A stretch of DNA of 64,000 nucleotides from G965222335 sp965222335 (GCA_965222335.1 OZ244944.1:1736001-1800000); one strand, 5' to 3'. Shown: positions 26,559 through 35,517, counted from the stretch's first letter. Notes: generated by a model not told the origin, from the sequence alone. Numbers and translations: made by a program.

Positions 26559-27920
26559 CTAGGCCAGCTCGTAGCAGGGCCGGTAGTCAGCCTCGCACTC
26601 GCCCAGCTTCATGCGGTGCTCCCGCACCATCATCCGCAGCAGATTGTCCATGGACTGCAGCAGGTCGACGTCGCCGCGCAGGCGGTAGGGACCGTGGCGC
26701 CGCACCTGCTCGATCCCGAAGGTCTTGACGTTACCGGCGACCAGGCCGGAGAAGGCCCGCCGCAACTGGCTCGCCAGTTCACTCGGGGGCAGGTCACGGG
26801 ACAGCTCCAGGGAGGCCATCGCCTCGTGGGTGGGAATAAAGGGGCGCTGCAGGGAGGCCTCGACCTCCAGTGACCAGTTGAAATAATAGGCCTCCCGGGA
26901 CTTGCGCCGGGCGGCGTGCACCCCGTCCACCGCCTCGCGCACCTCGCGCCCGACCTCGTCCGGGCTGCCCACGATGACCCGGAAATATTCGCGCACCTCT
27001 TCTCCCAGGCAGTGCACCAGGAATCCCTGCAGCTGCTCGAAGTAGCCACGACAGGATTCCGGCCCGGCGAAAACCAGGGGTATATTCGCGGGATCCCGGG
27101 CCCGCATCAGGATGCTGAACAGGTAGAGCAGCTCCTCCACCGTGCCCACCCCGCCGGGGAATACGATAATGGTGTGGGCAAGGCGAACAAAGGCCTCCAG
27201 GCGCTTCTCGATGTCCGGCATGATCACCAGCTCGTTGACGATCGCGTTGGGTGATTCCGAGGCGATGATGCCCGGCTCGCTGATCCCGATGTAGCGACCA
27301 TCCTTGATCTGTTGCTTGGCGTGGCCCACGGCGGCGCCCTTCATCGGCCCTTTCATGGCCCCGATCCCGCAGCCGGTGACGATATCCAGGCCGCGCAGGC
27401 CCAGCTCGTAGCCCACCTGCTTGGCGTAGTCGTACTCTTCCCGGGGAATCGAGTGGCCACCCCAGCAGACCACCAGCTGGGGTGGCACGTCGGGGCGCAC
27501 GATCCCCGCGTTGCGCAGGATACGAAACACCGTGTTGGTGGTTTCCTCGGCACCGACGGTGGCCGGCTGGCCGGCGGTAATCTTGAAGTCGGTGTACACG
27601 ATATCGCGCAGGGCCGAGAACAGGTGTTCCTGTATCCCGCGAATCATGCGCCCGTCGACGAAGGACTGCCCCGGGGCGTTAAACAGCTCCAGGCGCAGGC
27701 CGCGGGACTGGGGAACCAGGCGAATATCGAAGTCCGCGTAGTCGGCGTAGATCTTGGCCGCGTCGTCCTGCTGGCTGTCGGTGTTGAGAATCGCCAGGGC
27801 GCAGCTGCGGAACAGGTCATAGAGCTCGCCGCGGCTCTCGCTCAGGCCCTCAATCTCGGCGCGGGACAGGAGATTGAGAGACTTGATCGGGTTGATGATG
27901 GCGTGGTCGATCTTGTGCAT
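26559..27920 (-). CDS. ppnN: Pyrimidine/purine nucleotide 5'-monophosphate nucleosidase (LOG family)
   Basis: A 453-residue PpnN/YgdH, matching the family length. It cleaves nucleotide monophosphates into base and ribose 5-phosphate; E. coli PpnN is stimulated by (p)ppGpp. The catalytic LOG motif PGGVGTVEE is visible, as is the GCGIGAMKGPMKGA substrate loop. Long N- and C-terminal extensions distinguish it from short LOG proteins. Start at 27920 (MHKIDHAIINP) matches the family. Convergent with norR across 13 bases. Confidence 0.93.
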   Translation of the reverse strand: MHKIDHAIINPIKSLNLLSRAEIEGLSESRGELYDLFRSCALAILNTDSQQDDAAKIYADYADFDIRLVPQSRGLRLELFNAPGQSFVDGRMIRGIQEHLFSALRDIVYTDFKITAGQPATVGAEETTNTVFRILRNAGIVRPDVPPQLVVCWGGHSIPREEYDYAKQVGYELGLRGLDIVTGCGIGAMKGPMKGAAVGHAKQQIKDGRYIGISEPGIIASESPNAIVNELVIMPDIEKRLEAFVRLAHTIIVFPGGVGTVEELLYLFSILMRARDPANIPLVFAGPESCRGYFEQLQGFLVHCLGEEVREYFRVIVGSPDEVGREVREAVDGVHAARRKSREAYYFNWSLEVEASLQRPFIPTHEAMASLELSRDLPPSELASQLRRAFSGLVAGNVKTFGIEQVRRHGPYRLRGDVDLLQSMDNLLRMMVREHRMKLGECEADYRPCYELA

Positions 27921-28049
27921 GGTTTGGCGCTTTCCCGGTAACTGGCGGCTCACACCTTAGCACCCGGGGCAGCAGCGGGCGACGCCTTCCTGTCTTTCCG
28001 CAAAAGCGCAGGGCACAATGTCCGCCAGGAAAGGACCCGGAGAATCCAT

Positions 28050-28499
28050 ATGCGCAAACTCCTGCCGGCCATCGCCCTGCTCATCCTCGGCTGTGGCCCC
28101 GCTGCCTACGCCGATGAGGTCGAGTTCCTCAACAACAGCGCCGCCCTGGCCGAGGGCCTGCCCTTCTCCGAGGCGGTGCGGGTCGACGACACGCTGTATC
28201 TGTCGGGCCAGATCGGCACCATGCCCGGCAGCAAGACCCTGGTGCCCGGCGGTATCGTTGCCGAGGCGGAGCAGACCCTGACCAATATTCGCGACGTGCT
28301 ACAGCGCCATGGCCTGGGCATGGAAGATGTGGTGAAGTGCACCGTGATGCTGGCTGACATCGACGAGTGGGCCAGCTTCAACACCATCTACACCCGCTAT
28401 TTCACTCGACCCTACCCCGCCCGCAGCGCCTTTGGCGCCAACGGCCTGGCCCTGGGAGCGAAGGTAGAGGTGGAGTGTATTGCCGTAGCAGGTGAATGA
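28050..28499 (+). CDS. Exported RidA-family protein
   Basis: A 149-residue RidA/YjgF-fold protein with an N-terminal signal peptide (MRKLLPAIALLILGCG...AYADE). Cytoplasmic RidA deaminates reactive enamines; here the leader implies a periplasmic location, possibly as a lipoprotein if Cys15 is modified, although the lipobox is imperfect. RidA-like segments: LYLSGQIGTMPG, the DVVKCTVMLADI block and a C-terminal VEVECIAV. The canonical substrate-binding Arg is in ARSAFGANGL. It ends 25 bases before the left copy of the direct repeat. Confidence 0.85.
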   Translation: MRKLLPAIALLILGCGPAAYADEVEFLNNSAALAEGLPFSEAVRVDDTLYLSGQIGTMPGSKTLVPGGIVAEAEQTLTNIRDVLQRHGLGMEDVVKCTVMLADIDEWASFNTIYTRYFTRPYPARSAFGANGLALGAKVEVECIAVAGE

Positions 28500-28524
28500 T
28501 TGCGGACGCGCTCACCCTGCAGCG

Positions 28525-28551
28525 CCCGCAAACATCCGCCAGAGCCCCGCC
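28525..28551. repeat. Left direct repeat of the NO module (tauE 3'-end fragment)
   Basis: Twenty-seven bases beginning CCCGCAAACATCCGCC and ending AGAGCCCCGCC are identical to 35525-35551, and 5 of the next 7 bases also match. Read on the minus strand in the same frame as the TauE/SafE gene, this copy encodes AGLWRMFAG followed shortly by a stop, like the end of that gene, but no gene body precedes it. It is thus an orphan gene-end fragment. Chance identity at this length within 64 kb is negligible. Confidence 0.9.
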
Positions 28552-28594
28552 CTGCTGAAAGGCGGGGGATCATAGCGGCCGCCAGCCTGAACCG

Positions 28595-28619
28595 GTATAT
28601 TAGATACCACTTAATATAC
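28595..28619. promoter_or_regulatory. Candidate NsrR operator upstream of nnrS
   Basis: A perfect 8-base dyad, GTATATTA (28595-28602) and TAATATAC (28612-28619), 18 bases before the nnrS ATG. It contains ATACCACTTA (28604-28613), whose reverse complement TAAGTGGTAT recurs upstream of norC (30394-30403). An AT-rich palindrome in a GC-rich genome, shared by two genes on either side of nsrR, is what an NsrR site would look like; direct evidence is lacking. Confidence 0.55.
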
Positions 28620-28636
28620 ATTCCGGGTCAGGCCTT

Positions 28637-29815
28637 ATGTCACCGCTGAACACGCCGGCACTTCTGGCGTATCCTTTTCGCGTTTTCTTTCTCCTGGCCG
28701 CGCTTTTCGCCGCGCTGTCGGTCGCCGTCTGGGGCCTGCAGGTCCTTGGCGCGGGCTTGCCCCCGGTGTTTAACAGCCGGTGGCACGCCCACGAGATGCT
28801 GTACGGCTTCGTCCCTGCCGCCATTGCCGGATTTCTGCTTACAGCGATCAGTAACTGGACCGGAACGCGTCCGCCGACCGGTACGCCGCTGGCCGCGCTC
28901 GCGGCACTGTGGATCGCCGGCCGCCTGGCCGTGTGGATAGAGCTTCCCCCGCTGGCCGCAGCGCTGACCGACGGGGCGTTTCTCCCGGTCCTGGCCCTAT
29001 ACTGCGGCCGGGTACTGTGGCGGGCGCGCCTCTACCGCAATCTGGGGCTCGTGGCGGTGTTGCTGGTGCTGGCCACAGGCAACGGCCTGATGCATGCCGG
29101 CCAGCTGCTGCAGAGGCCGGACTGGCAAGCCGCGGGCATGCTGCTGGGCCTCGACTTTATCAGCGTCCTCATGGTGATTATCGCCGGGCGCATCACGCCC
29201 GCCTTCACGCATAACTGGCTGCGCGCGCGAGGCATCACGACCGGCCCCACACCCGGCGCTGCCTGGCTGAATCCGGCGGCAATCTTCAGCATCGTTCTGC
29301 TGGCACTGGCCAGCCAGGCGCGGCTGCCGGAACCCGTCACCGGCCTGCTGGCGCTGGCGGCCGCAATCGCCAACGGAGCGCGGTTGCTTACCTGGGGCGG
29401 CTGGCGTGCCGCTGCGGAGCCGCTGCTGTGGGTCCTGCACCTGGCATATGCCATGCTGGTGATCGCGCTCGGTCTGCGTGCCGCCAGCCTGCTTGTCCCC
29501 GGCGCCGTCGCCACACCCACAATCTGGTATCATGCGCTGGGAGTTGGCGGCATGGGGCTGCTTATCCTGGGCGTTATGGCGCGTGTCAGCGTAGGCCATA
29601 CCGGCAGGCCCCTGGCGCTCCTGCGCGGAGGCACCCTGATGCTCTCCTCCCTGATCGTTGCAACCCTGGCCAGGCTGGCGGTTGCCGCCGGCTTTATCGA
29701 TTACTCGCAGGGGCTCGGCGCCGCGGCCCTGGCCTGGATTGTCGCCTTCCTGGCCTTCGCGGTGATATACGGTCCGATACTCTGCCGCCCCAGGGCGGAC
29801 GGTCGCCCTGGATAA
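28637..29815 (+). CDS. nnrS: NnrS family haem-copper membrane protein
   Basis: A 392-residue polytopic protein with about 12 hydrophobic segments. The conserved WHAHEMLYGFVPAAIAGFLLTA motif region near residues 48-70 (WHAHE with metal-binding histidines) is diagnostic of NnrS, a family induced under nitrosative stress and reported to lessen NO damage to iron metabolism. First gene of the NO module and immediately upstream of nsrR (16 bases). Confidence 0.9.
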   Translation: MSPLNTPALLAYPFRVFFLLAALFAALSVAVWGLQVLGAGLPPVFNSRWHAHEMLYGFVPAAIAGFLLTAISNWTGTRPPTGTPLAALAALWIAGRLAVWIELPPLAAALTDGAFLPVLALYCGRVLWRARLYRNLGLVAVLLVLATGNGLMHAGQLLQRPDWQAAGMLLGLDFISVLMVIIAGRITPAFTHNWLRARGITTGPTPGAAWLNPAAIFSIVLLALASQARLPEPVTGLLALAAAIANGARLLTWGGWRAAAEPLLWVLHLAYAMLVIALGLRAASLLVPGAVATPTIWYHALGVGGMGLLILGVMARVSVGHTGRPLALLRGGTLMLSSLIVATLARLAVAAGFIDYSQGLGAAALAWIVAFLAFAVIYGPILCRPRADGRPG

Positions 29816-29831
29816 CAGCGAGCAAACCGAT

Positions 29832-30266
29832 TTGCAGATTACGCAACATACCGACTACGCCTTCCGCACGCTGATCTACCTCGCACTCAAAGACGGGGAA
29901 AAGGCGACGATCGGCGAGATCGCACAGAGCTACGGCATCTCCCGCAACCACCTGAACAAGGTCGTCAACCGGCTCCACCAGCACGGCCATGCCGTTGCAA
30001 CCCGGGGCAAGAACGGCGGCCTGCGCCTGGCGCGGCCACCCGAGTCGATCAACCTGGGCAAGGTGTTCCGGGACATGGAAAAAGACATCGGCGTGGTGGA
30101 GTGTTTGCGTGGCAGCGAGGGCTGCCCCCTGCACACCGGCTGCGAATTGAAGCGAACCTTTGCCGCGGCAACCAGCGCCTTCGTTGCCGTACTCGACGGC
30201 CGGCACCTCTCAGACCTGCTGTCGGGACCCGCCTCCATGCGGCAGGTACTGGCGATCAGCTCGTAA
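29832..30266 (+). CDS. nsrR: NO-sensing repressor NsrR
   Basis: A 144-residue Rrf2-family repressor. It begins MQITQHTDYAFRTLIYLAL, close to known NsrR, with recognition helix region SRNHLNKVVNRL and wing RGKNGGLRLA. Cluster cysteines Cys91, Cys98 and Cys104 match the three-cysteine Fe-S arrangement. The start is TTG at 29832; no ATG in frame fits the family. Probably cotranscribed with nnrS, and likely repressor of nnrS and norCBQD through the shared motif described at 28595 and 30391. Confidence 0.92.
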   Translation: MQITQHTDYAFRTLIYLALKDGEKATIGEIAQSYGISRNHLNKVVNRLHQHGHAVATRGKNGGLRLARPPESINLGKVFRDMEKDIGVVECLRGSEGCPLHTGCELKRTFAAATSAFVAVLDGRHLSDLLSGPASMRQVLAISS

Positions 30267-30390
30267 CACTGCGGGCACAGCCCTCGCTTGTTCGCGCAAC
30301 CCGGCTGATGCGCTTCTGCCGCAGCCAAACCAGGATACCGCAATGCGCCCTGCGGGCGCGCCGGTGCTTGACGGGACCCCTTGATCACCG

Positions 30391-30421
30391 CTATAAGTGG
30401 TATTCTATTTACTTGTTATAG
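30391..30421. promoter_or_regulatory. Candidate NsrR operator upstream of norC
   Basis: CTATAA (30391-30396) and TTATAG (30416-30421) form an outer dyad around TAAGTGGTAT (30394-30403), the decamer shared in opposite orientation with the nnrS upstream palindrome. An inner AAGT/ACTT pair is also present. It lies 37 bases ahead of norC in an AT-rich stretch of the 190-base gap, which otherwise holds nothing recognisable. Confidence 0.5.
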
Positions 30422-30457
30422 ATAGAGCGTCCCCGCGGCGCCCGGCAGGAGCACCTC

Positions 30458-30910
30458 ATGTCTGACAGGCTATCCCGCAACGCCGCCCGCAACATCTTCT
30501 TCGGCGGCTCGACGTTTTTCTTCCTCGTGTTCGCGGCCCTGACTGCCCACAGCCACTGGTATGTGGTCAATGTTTCCACTGACCGCGAGGGGCTGACTGA
30601 AAGCGTGGCCCGCGGCAAGCACGTGTGGGAGAAGCACAGCTGCATCAACTGCCACAGCATCCTCGGCGAGGGTGCCTACTTCGCCCCGGAACTGGGTAAC
30701 GTGTGGACGCGTTACGGCGGGCACGAGAACCCCGAGGCAGCCCGCGCCGGGATCAAGGGCTGGATCAAGGCACAGCCCCTCAATGCGCCGGGGCGCCGCC
30801 GCATGCCCGCATTCGAACTGAGCGAGCAGGAACTTGACGACCTGGTGGATTTTTTCCGCTGGACTGACGACATCGATACCCAGGGCTGGCCACCCCACCC
30901 CGCGGGGTAA
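30458..30910 (+). CDS. norC: Nitric oxide reductase subunit C (cytochrome c)
   Basis: A 150-residue membrane-anchored c-type cytochrome of the cNor complex, passing electrons to NorB for reduction of 2 NO to N2O. One N-terminal transmembrane helix (about 13-33), haem motif CINCH (62-66), and a probable axial methionine Met116 in RRRMPAFE. A GGAG ribosome binding site precedes the ATG. Confidence 0.96.
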   Translation: MSDRLSRNAARNIFFGGSTFFFLVFAALTAHSHWYVVNVSTDREGLTESVARGKHVWEKHSCINCHSILGEGAYFAPELGNVWTRYGGHENPEAARAGIKGWIKAQPLNAPGRRRMPAFELSEQELDDLVDFFRWTDDIDTQGWPPHPAG

Positions 30911-30942
30911 GCGGCACACCGGCTGACAGGAGTCTTAACGCA

Positions 30943-32286
30943 ATGAAATACGAAACCCAGCAAGTTGCACTGCCCTTCTTTGCCGTGGCCATGGCCCTGT
31001 TCGTGCTGCAGGTCGTGTTCGGTCTGCTGGCCGCCACGGTTTACGTCGCGCCGGAGTTTCTCTCGGAGATGCTGCCCTTCCACATCATGCGCATGAGCCA
31101 CACCAACCTGCTCATCGTCTGGCTGCTGATCGGCTTTATGGGCTGCACCTACTATCTGATGCCCGAGGAGGCAGAAACCGAGATCCATAGCCCCATGCTT
31201 GCCTACGTGCAGCTGGCCATCTTCGCTGTCGCCGGGGCGGGAGCGCTGGTGAGCTACCAGTTCGGGATCCACGAGGGTCGCGAATTCCTGGAACAGCCGC
31301 TCTGGTGCAAGATCCTGATCACCATCTCCTTCCTGATCTTTCTCTATAACACCACCAGGACCCTGCTCGCCGGCCGCAAAACCGCGATCAACGGGGTCCT
31401 GATGCTGGGCCTCTGGCTGGCGGCAGTATTCTGGCTGTTTGCCTTTTACAATCCCAGCAACCTGTCCCTCGACAAGCTTTACTGGTGGTGGGTTGTGCAC
31501 GTCTGGGTCGAGGGTGTGTGGGAACTGATCATGGCGTCCCTGCTCGCCTACCTGCTGATCAAGATGACCGGCGTGGACCGCGAGGTGATCGAGAAGTGGC
31601 TCTACGTGATTATCGGGCTGGCACTGTTCTCAGGCCTGCTCGGCACCGGCCACCACTACTACTGGATCGGGACACCGGGCTACTGGCAACCCCTGGGCAG
31701 CATCTTTTCGACCCTGGAAGTGGCGCCCTTCTTTGCCATGGTGATGTTTGCCTTTTACATGTTCTGGAAAGGTCGCCGCAATCACCCCAACAAGAGCGCC
31801 ATGCTGTGGACGCTGGGCAGTGCCACCGTGGCCTTCTTTGGCGCCGGGGTCTGGGGCTTTATGCACACCCTGTCCTTCGTGAACTACTACAGCCATGGTA
31901 CCCAGGTCACGGCCGCCCACGGCCACCTCGCCTTCTTCGGCGCCTACGTGATGATGGTGCTGGCAATCATTACCTACGCCATGCCCCAGTTACGCCGGAT
32001 ACAGCCCTATAACCAGGTCCTCAACATGTGGAGTTTCTGGATGATGACCTCGGCCATGTGCTTCATGACCTTTACCCTGACCTTTGCCGGTGTCGTGCAG
32101 ACCCACCTGCAGCGCGTGATGGGGGTGAACTACATGGAAGTGCAGGCGCAGCTGGGCATCTTCTACGCCATGCGCCTGGGCGCGGGCGTCGTGGTCGCCA
32201 TCGCCGCGATCATGTTCCTCTGGGCCGTGTTCGGCCGGGCACGTGAGCAACTCCCCGAGGGCGGCCCGGTACTGACGAACGCGTGA
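30943..32286 (+). CDS. norB: Nitric oxide reductase subunit B
   Basis: A 447-residue, 12-helix catalytic subunit of cNor, of short cytochrome-c-dependent type without the N-terminal quinol extension. Haem and FeB ligand histidines are visible in helices II (FHIMRMSHTNLL), VI (VVHVWVEGVWELI), GTGHHYYWIG and AHGHLAFFGAY. The conserved glutamates of the EGVWE segment near the binuclear centre are present. Follows norC by 32 bases and overlaps norQ by one base. Confidence 0.97.
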   Translation: MKYETQQVALPFFAVAMALFVLQVVFGLLAATVYVAPEFLSEMLPFHIMRMSHTNLLIVWLLIGFMGCTYYLMPEEAETEIHSPMLAYVQLAIFAVAGAGALVSYQFGIHEGREFLEQPLWCKILITISFLIFLYNTTRTLLAGRKTAINGVLMLGLWLAAVFWLFAFYNPSNLSLDKLYWWWVVHVWVEGVWELIMASLLAYLLIKMTGVDREVIEKWLYVIIGLALFSGLLGTGHHYYWIGTPGYWQPLGSIFSTLEVAPFFAMVMFAFYMFWKGRRNHPNKSAMLWTLGSATVAFFGAGVWGFMHTLSFVNYYSHGTQVTAAHGHLAFFGAYVMMVLAIITYAMPQLRRIQPYNQVLNMWSFWMMTSAMCFMTFTLTFAGVVQTHLQRVMGVNYMEVQAQLGIFYAMRLGAGVVVAIAAIMFLWAVFGRAREQLPEGGPVLTNA

Positions 32287-33104
32287 TGAATAGTGCATCG
32301 CCAGCCCCCGCTGCAGCGGGGGACGCCCTGCCCTACTACCAGAGCATTGGCAACGAGTGCGAGCTGTTCCGTCACGCCTTTGCCCAGCGACTGCCACTGC
32401 TCCTGAAGGGCCCCACCGGCTGCGGCAAGACCCGCTTCGTGGAACATATGGCGGCCGCGCTTGGCAAGCCGCTGTATACCATCGCCTGCCACGACGACCT
32501 GAGCGCCGCGGACCTGACCGGCCGCTATCTGCTGCGCGATGGCGAGACGGTCTGGGTCGACGGACCGCTTACCCGCGCGGTGCGACACGGCGGTATCTGC
32601 TACCTCGACGAAGTCGTGGAAGCGCGCAAGGACGTGACCGTGGTCCTGCACCCGCTGACCGATAACCGCCGGATTCTGCCCCTGGATCGCACCGGGGAGG
32701 AGCTACGGGCGCCGGCGGACTTTATGCTCGTGGTGTCCTATAACCCCGGGTACCAGCACATACTCAAGGCCCTGAAACCCAGCACGCGCCAGCGCTTTGT
32801 CGCCCTGGGCTTTGATTTTCCGCCGCCAGAGCAGGAGCGGGCCATCCTGGCAGCCGAGAGCGGTCTGCCGCTGCCCCAGGCCACGACCCTGGTGAACCTG
32901 GCTACCCGGCTTCGCAGCCTCAAGGGCCAGGACCTCGAAGAGGGCGTATCCACCCGCCTGCTGATCTACTGCGGCACCCTGATCCAGGCCGGCATGCCGG
33001 TCATGGAAGCCGCTCGCGCAACGCTGGTTGAACCCCTGACCGACGACGCGGATGTACAGGAGGGGCTGCTGGAGGCGATCCGCGCGACCTTCGGGGAAGA
33101 CTGA
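32286..33104 (+). CDS. norQ: NorQ, MoxR/CbbQ-type AAA+ ATPase for Nor maturation
   Basis: A 272-residue NirQ/NorQ/CbbQ ATPase. Walker A is GPTGCGKT (42-49), Walker B is GICYLDEVVEAR, and the sensor segment VVSYNPGYQ is present. Together with NorD it inserts the non-haem FeB into NorB in studied denitrifiers. ATG 32286 overlaps the norB TGA by one base; the GTG at 32283 is a less likely start. Confidence 0.94.
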   Translation: MNSASPAPAAAGDALPYYQSIGNECELFRHAFAQRLPLLLKGPTGCGKTRFVEHMAAALGKPLYTIACHDDLSAADLTGRYLLRDGETVWVDGPLTRAVRHGGICYLDEVVEARKDVTVVLHPLTDNRRILPLDRTGEELRAPADFMLVVSYNPGYQHILKALKPSTRQRFVALGFDFPPPEQERAILAAESGLPLPQATTLVNLATRLRSLKGQDLEEGVSTRLLIYCGTLIQAGMPVMEAARATLVEPLTDDADVQEGLLEAIRATFGED

Positions 33105-33114
33105 GGCTGCTGCT

Positions 33115-35046
33115 GTGGCATTTGCAATCGAGCTGGAAGAGTGGGTGGGCGCACTCTGGCACCGCTGGGCCACCAGCAAACCCAGTTATACACAATACCC
33201 CGAGGCCGCCGTCGAATTACGCGCGATCCAGCAGGCACTCGGGGTGTTCTTTCGTCTGGGCGGGGGGCACCCTGGCCTGGCCGTGGGCGCAATTACGGAT
33301 CGGGCATCGGGGCACAGGCTAAGCCTGCGCCAGCGCCTCGGCTACGAGGTTGAGCAGCTACCGCAACCCCGCCGCGACGACGAGGCCCTGCGCTTGCCCG
33401 CGTCGATCGCGGTATTTCCCGAACGGGAGCTGAATCGCGACCTGTATTTCTGGCTGGCAGCACTCCTCGCAGTTGCCGGCCCCGACGCGCGGTGCCGGGA
33501 TCCGTTACAGGCGGATGTCCTCGCGATACGCGACGCCAGGGCGCGCAGCGAAGCGGTGCTTGCAGCCTTCCCCGGGCTGGTCGCGAGGTACCAGCGTCTG
33601 CGGGCAGCCGCACTGGATGCGCGTCCACCCCGCCACAACCTGCCCCCGCAGGAAGCCGCCGTGGAGCGGGCCATCCGGCGCCTGCTGGGTGAACACGGGG
33701 CCGCGAGCGAGGACCCCCTGTGCACGGCCGTGCTGGATGCCACTGTCCCTGTCGATGAATTTCGCGCGGCGCTGGGCTACCGGGGCTTGCTGCCACCGCC
33801 GCTGTGGGGCCTGGTCACTACGCAGGCGAGTTCGGGCGACACCACCGAGGGTGAAGCCGATGAGGAAGCGGCGGAGCAGGCGGTACAGGCCCTCCCGGGC
33901 GGGGCGCGCAAAGCCGTCCGCAAGCGACAGGAGCAGAGCGAGCGCGACGACCCGCTGATCTTCAATCGCTTCGAGAAAATGCTGTCGCTGGCGGAGATGG
34001 TCAATTTAAACCGCATGGTCGATGACGACCCTGACCCCAAGGCCAGCAAGAGCGCGGACCAGTTGGAGGAATTGACGCTCAGTCCGCAGGCAAAAAAAGT
34101 CGCGTCACGCCTGCAGGTGGAGCTGGACCTAGCGCCGCGGGCGGCGATCGCTGGCCAGCTCAGCGGCCCGCACAGTTACCCGGAATGGGACTACCGACGA
34201 CAGGCCTACCTGCCTGCCCAGAGCCGGGTCATCGTTGAGCAGCACCCGGGCAACAGCGAGGGCTGGCAGGCAGACGCGCGAACCCGCCGCCGAATTCGCC
34301 GGGTACAGCGCCACTTTGAGGCCCTGCGCCCGCGGCGTGTGATCCTGCGCGCCCAGCCCGACGGTCACGACCTGGACACGGACGCCGCCGTGCGCGGCTA
34401 CTGCGACCAGCGCGCGACCGGGCAGCCCAATGAACAGCTGTTTCTGGCCAGCCGGCAGCAGGCGCGGGATCTCGCGGTCAGCATACTGGTGGACCACTCT
34501 CTCTCCACCGAGGCCTGGCTGGAAGACCGCCGAATCATTGATGTGATCCGGGAAGCACTCTGGGTGCTCGCGCACGGCCTGCACGGCTGCGGGGAGGACT
34601 ACAGCATTGCCACCTTCACCTCCCACCGGCGCCAGCGGGTCTGGTTCCGGCCGATCAAGGACTTTGCAGAACGCATGGGGCCACGCGTGGCGCAACGCAT
34701 CGCCGCACTGGAACCGGGCTCGTACACCCGCATGGGTCCTGCCATCCGCCATGCGGCGGCTGAACTCGCCCTGCGCCCCAACAGGCACCGGCTCCTGCTC
34801 CTGCTCAGCGATGGCAAGCCCAACGACACCGATTACTACGAGGGCCGCTACGCAATTGAGGATACCCGGCGGGCAGTGCTGGACGCACAACGGGAGGGTA
34901 TTCGCCTGTTCGCCATCACCGTGGACCGGGAGGCGGCCGCGTACATACCCCGGCTGTTCGGACCTGGCGGTTACGCCCTGGTGGAAAGACCCGAGAAACT
35001 GGTGGAGGCCCTGCCCCGCATCTACCGGCAGATCACCCGGACCTGA
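33115..35046 (+). CDS. norD: NorD, von Willebrand factor A protein for Nor maturation
   Basis: 643 residues from a GTG start at 33115, 10 bases after norQ; the longer ORF would overlap norQ heavily. The C-terminal vWA domain has the MIDAS sequence DHSLS at 460-464 and the downstream LSDGKPND. The middle (about 250-330) is acidic and low complexity. It partners NorQ as an AAA+/vWA chaperone pair. Normal family length. Last plus-strand gene of the module. Confidence 0.93.
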   Translation: MAFAIELEEWVGALWHRWATSKPSYTQYPEAAVELRAIQQALGVFFRLGGGHPGLAVGAITDRASGHRLSLRQRLGYEVEQLPQPRRDDEALRLPASIAVFPERELNRDLYFWLAALLAVAGPDARCRDPLQADVLAIRDARARSEAVLAAFPGLVARYQRLRAAALDARPPRHNLPPQEAAVERAIRRLLGEHGAASEDPLCTAVLDATVPVDEFRAALGYRGLLPPPLWGLVTTQASSGDTTEGEADEEAAEQAVQALPGGARKAVRKRQEQSERDDPLIFNRFEKMLSLAEMVNLNRMVDDDPDPKASKSADQLEELTLSPQAKKVASRLQVELDLAPRAAIAGQLSGPHSYPEWDYRRQAYLPAQSRVIVEQHPGNSEGWQADARTRRRIRRVQRHFEALRPRRVILRAQPDGHDLDTDAAVRGYCDQRATGQPNEQLFLASRQQARDLAVSILVDHSLSTEAWLEDRRIIDVIREALWVLAHGLHGCGEDYSIATFTSHRRQRVWFRPIKDFAERMGPRVAQRIAALEPGSYTRMGPAIRHAAAELALRPNRHRLLLLLSDGKPNDTDYYEGRYAIEDTRRAVLDAQREGIRLFAITVDREAAAYIPRLFGPGGYALVERPEKLVEALPRIYRQITRT

Positions 35047-35071
35047 GCCTGCCCGCGGACGACATCGCGTT

Positions 35072-35449
35072 TCAGGACACCGGACGATGCGCCGTCAGGC
35101 GACTCAGGCCAAACGCGCAACGCCCCACCAGCCAGGCCAGCTGTGTAGTAAAGACCACGTAGCCCAGTAACCAGGCAGTTTGCGCGGGCCACCCGTGGCG
35201 GCCCAGCCACCACCAGGCCAAAGCACCGGCGACCAGGATGCCGACGGCCCACCAGAAGGTCCTGATCTGGTAGCGCAAGTGGCTGGCGACCCAGGTCGCA
35301 CTGCGCCCGCGCCAGAGATAGGCGAGCATGATCCCGGCAGGGGCCGTGACCAGCGTCATGATGCTGCCCAGCAACAGGCCGTAAACCACTACGGCGGTGC
35401 CCCTGCCAGCGGCATCCTTGCTGTGGGACTGGTTCAGCCCGGTGTTCAT
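35072..35449 (-). CDS. Small four-helix membrane protein inside the NO module
   Basis: A 125-residue protein with four hydrophobic segments (about 18-45, 60-80, 82-100 and a weaker one nearby) and a short polar N-terminus. It resembles DUF4870-type small membrane proteins, but I am not certain. Start ATG 35449 has GGAG seven bases ahead; ATG 35455 is an alternative. It is the only minus-strand gene between the two direct repeats and is convergent with norD. An accessory NO-metabolism role is inferred from position only. Confidence 0.75.
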   Translation of the reverse strand: MNTGLNQSHSKDAAGRGTAVVVYGLLLGSIMTLVTAPAGIMLAYLWRGRSATWVASHLRYQIRTFWWAVGILVAGALAWWWLGRHGWPAQTAWLLGYVVFTTQLAWLVGRCAFGLSRLTAHRPVS

Positions 35450-35517
35450 CGGCATGCTCCGCGCATCTTGCCCAAGGAAAAAAGAGTCGCATCGGGTGCC
35501 CCGGAATTCAACCCCGG

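Noticed and set aside
28412..28621. Small minus-strand open frame over the left direct repeat
   Set aside because: Wrong frame relative to the tauE fragment, no ribosome binding site, and it overlaps ridA and the nnrS control region.
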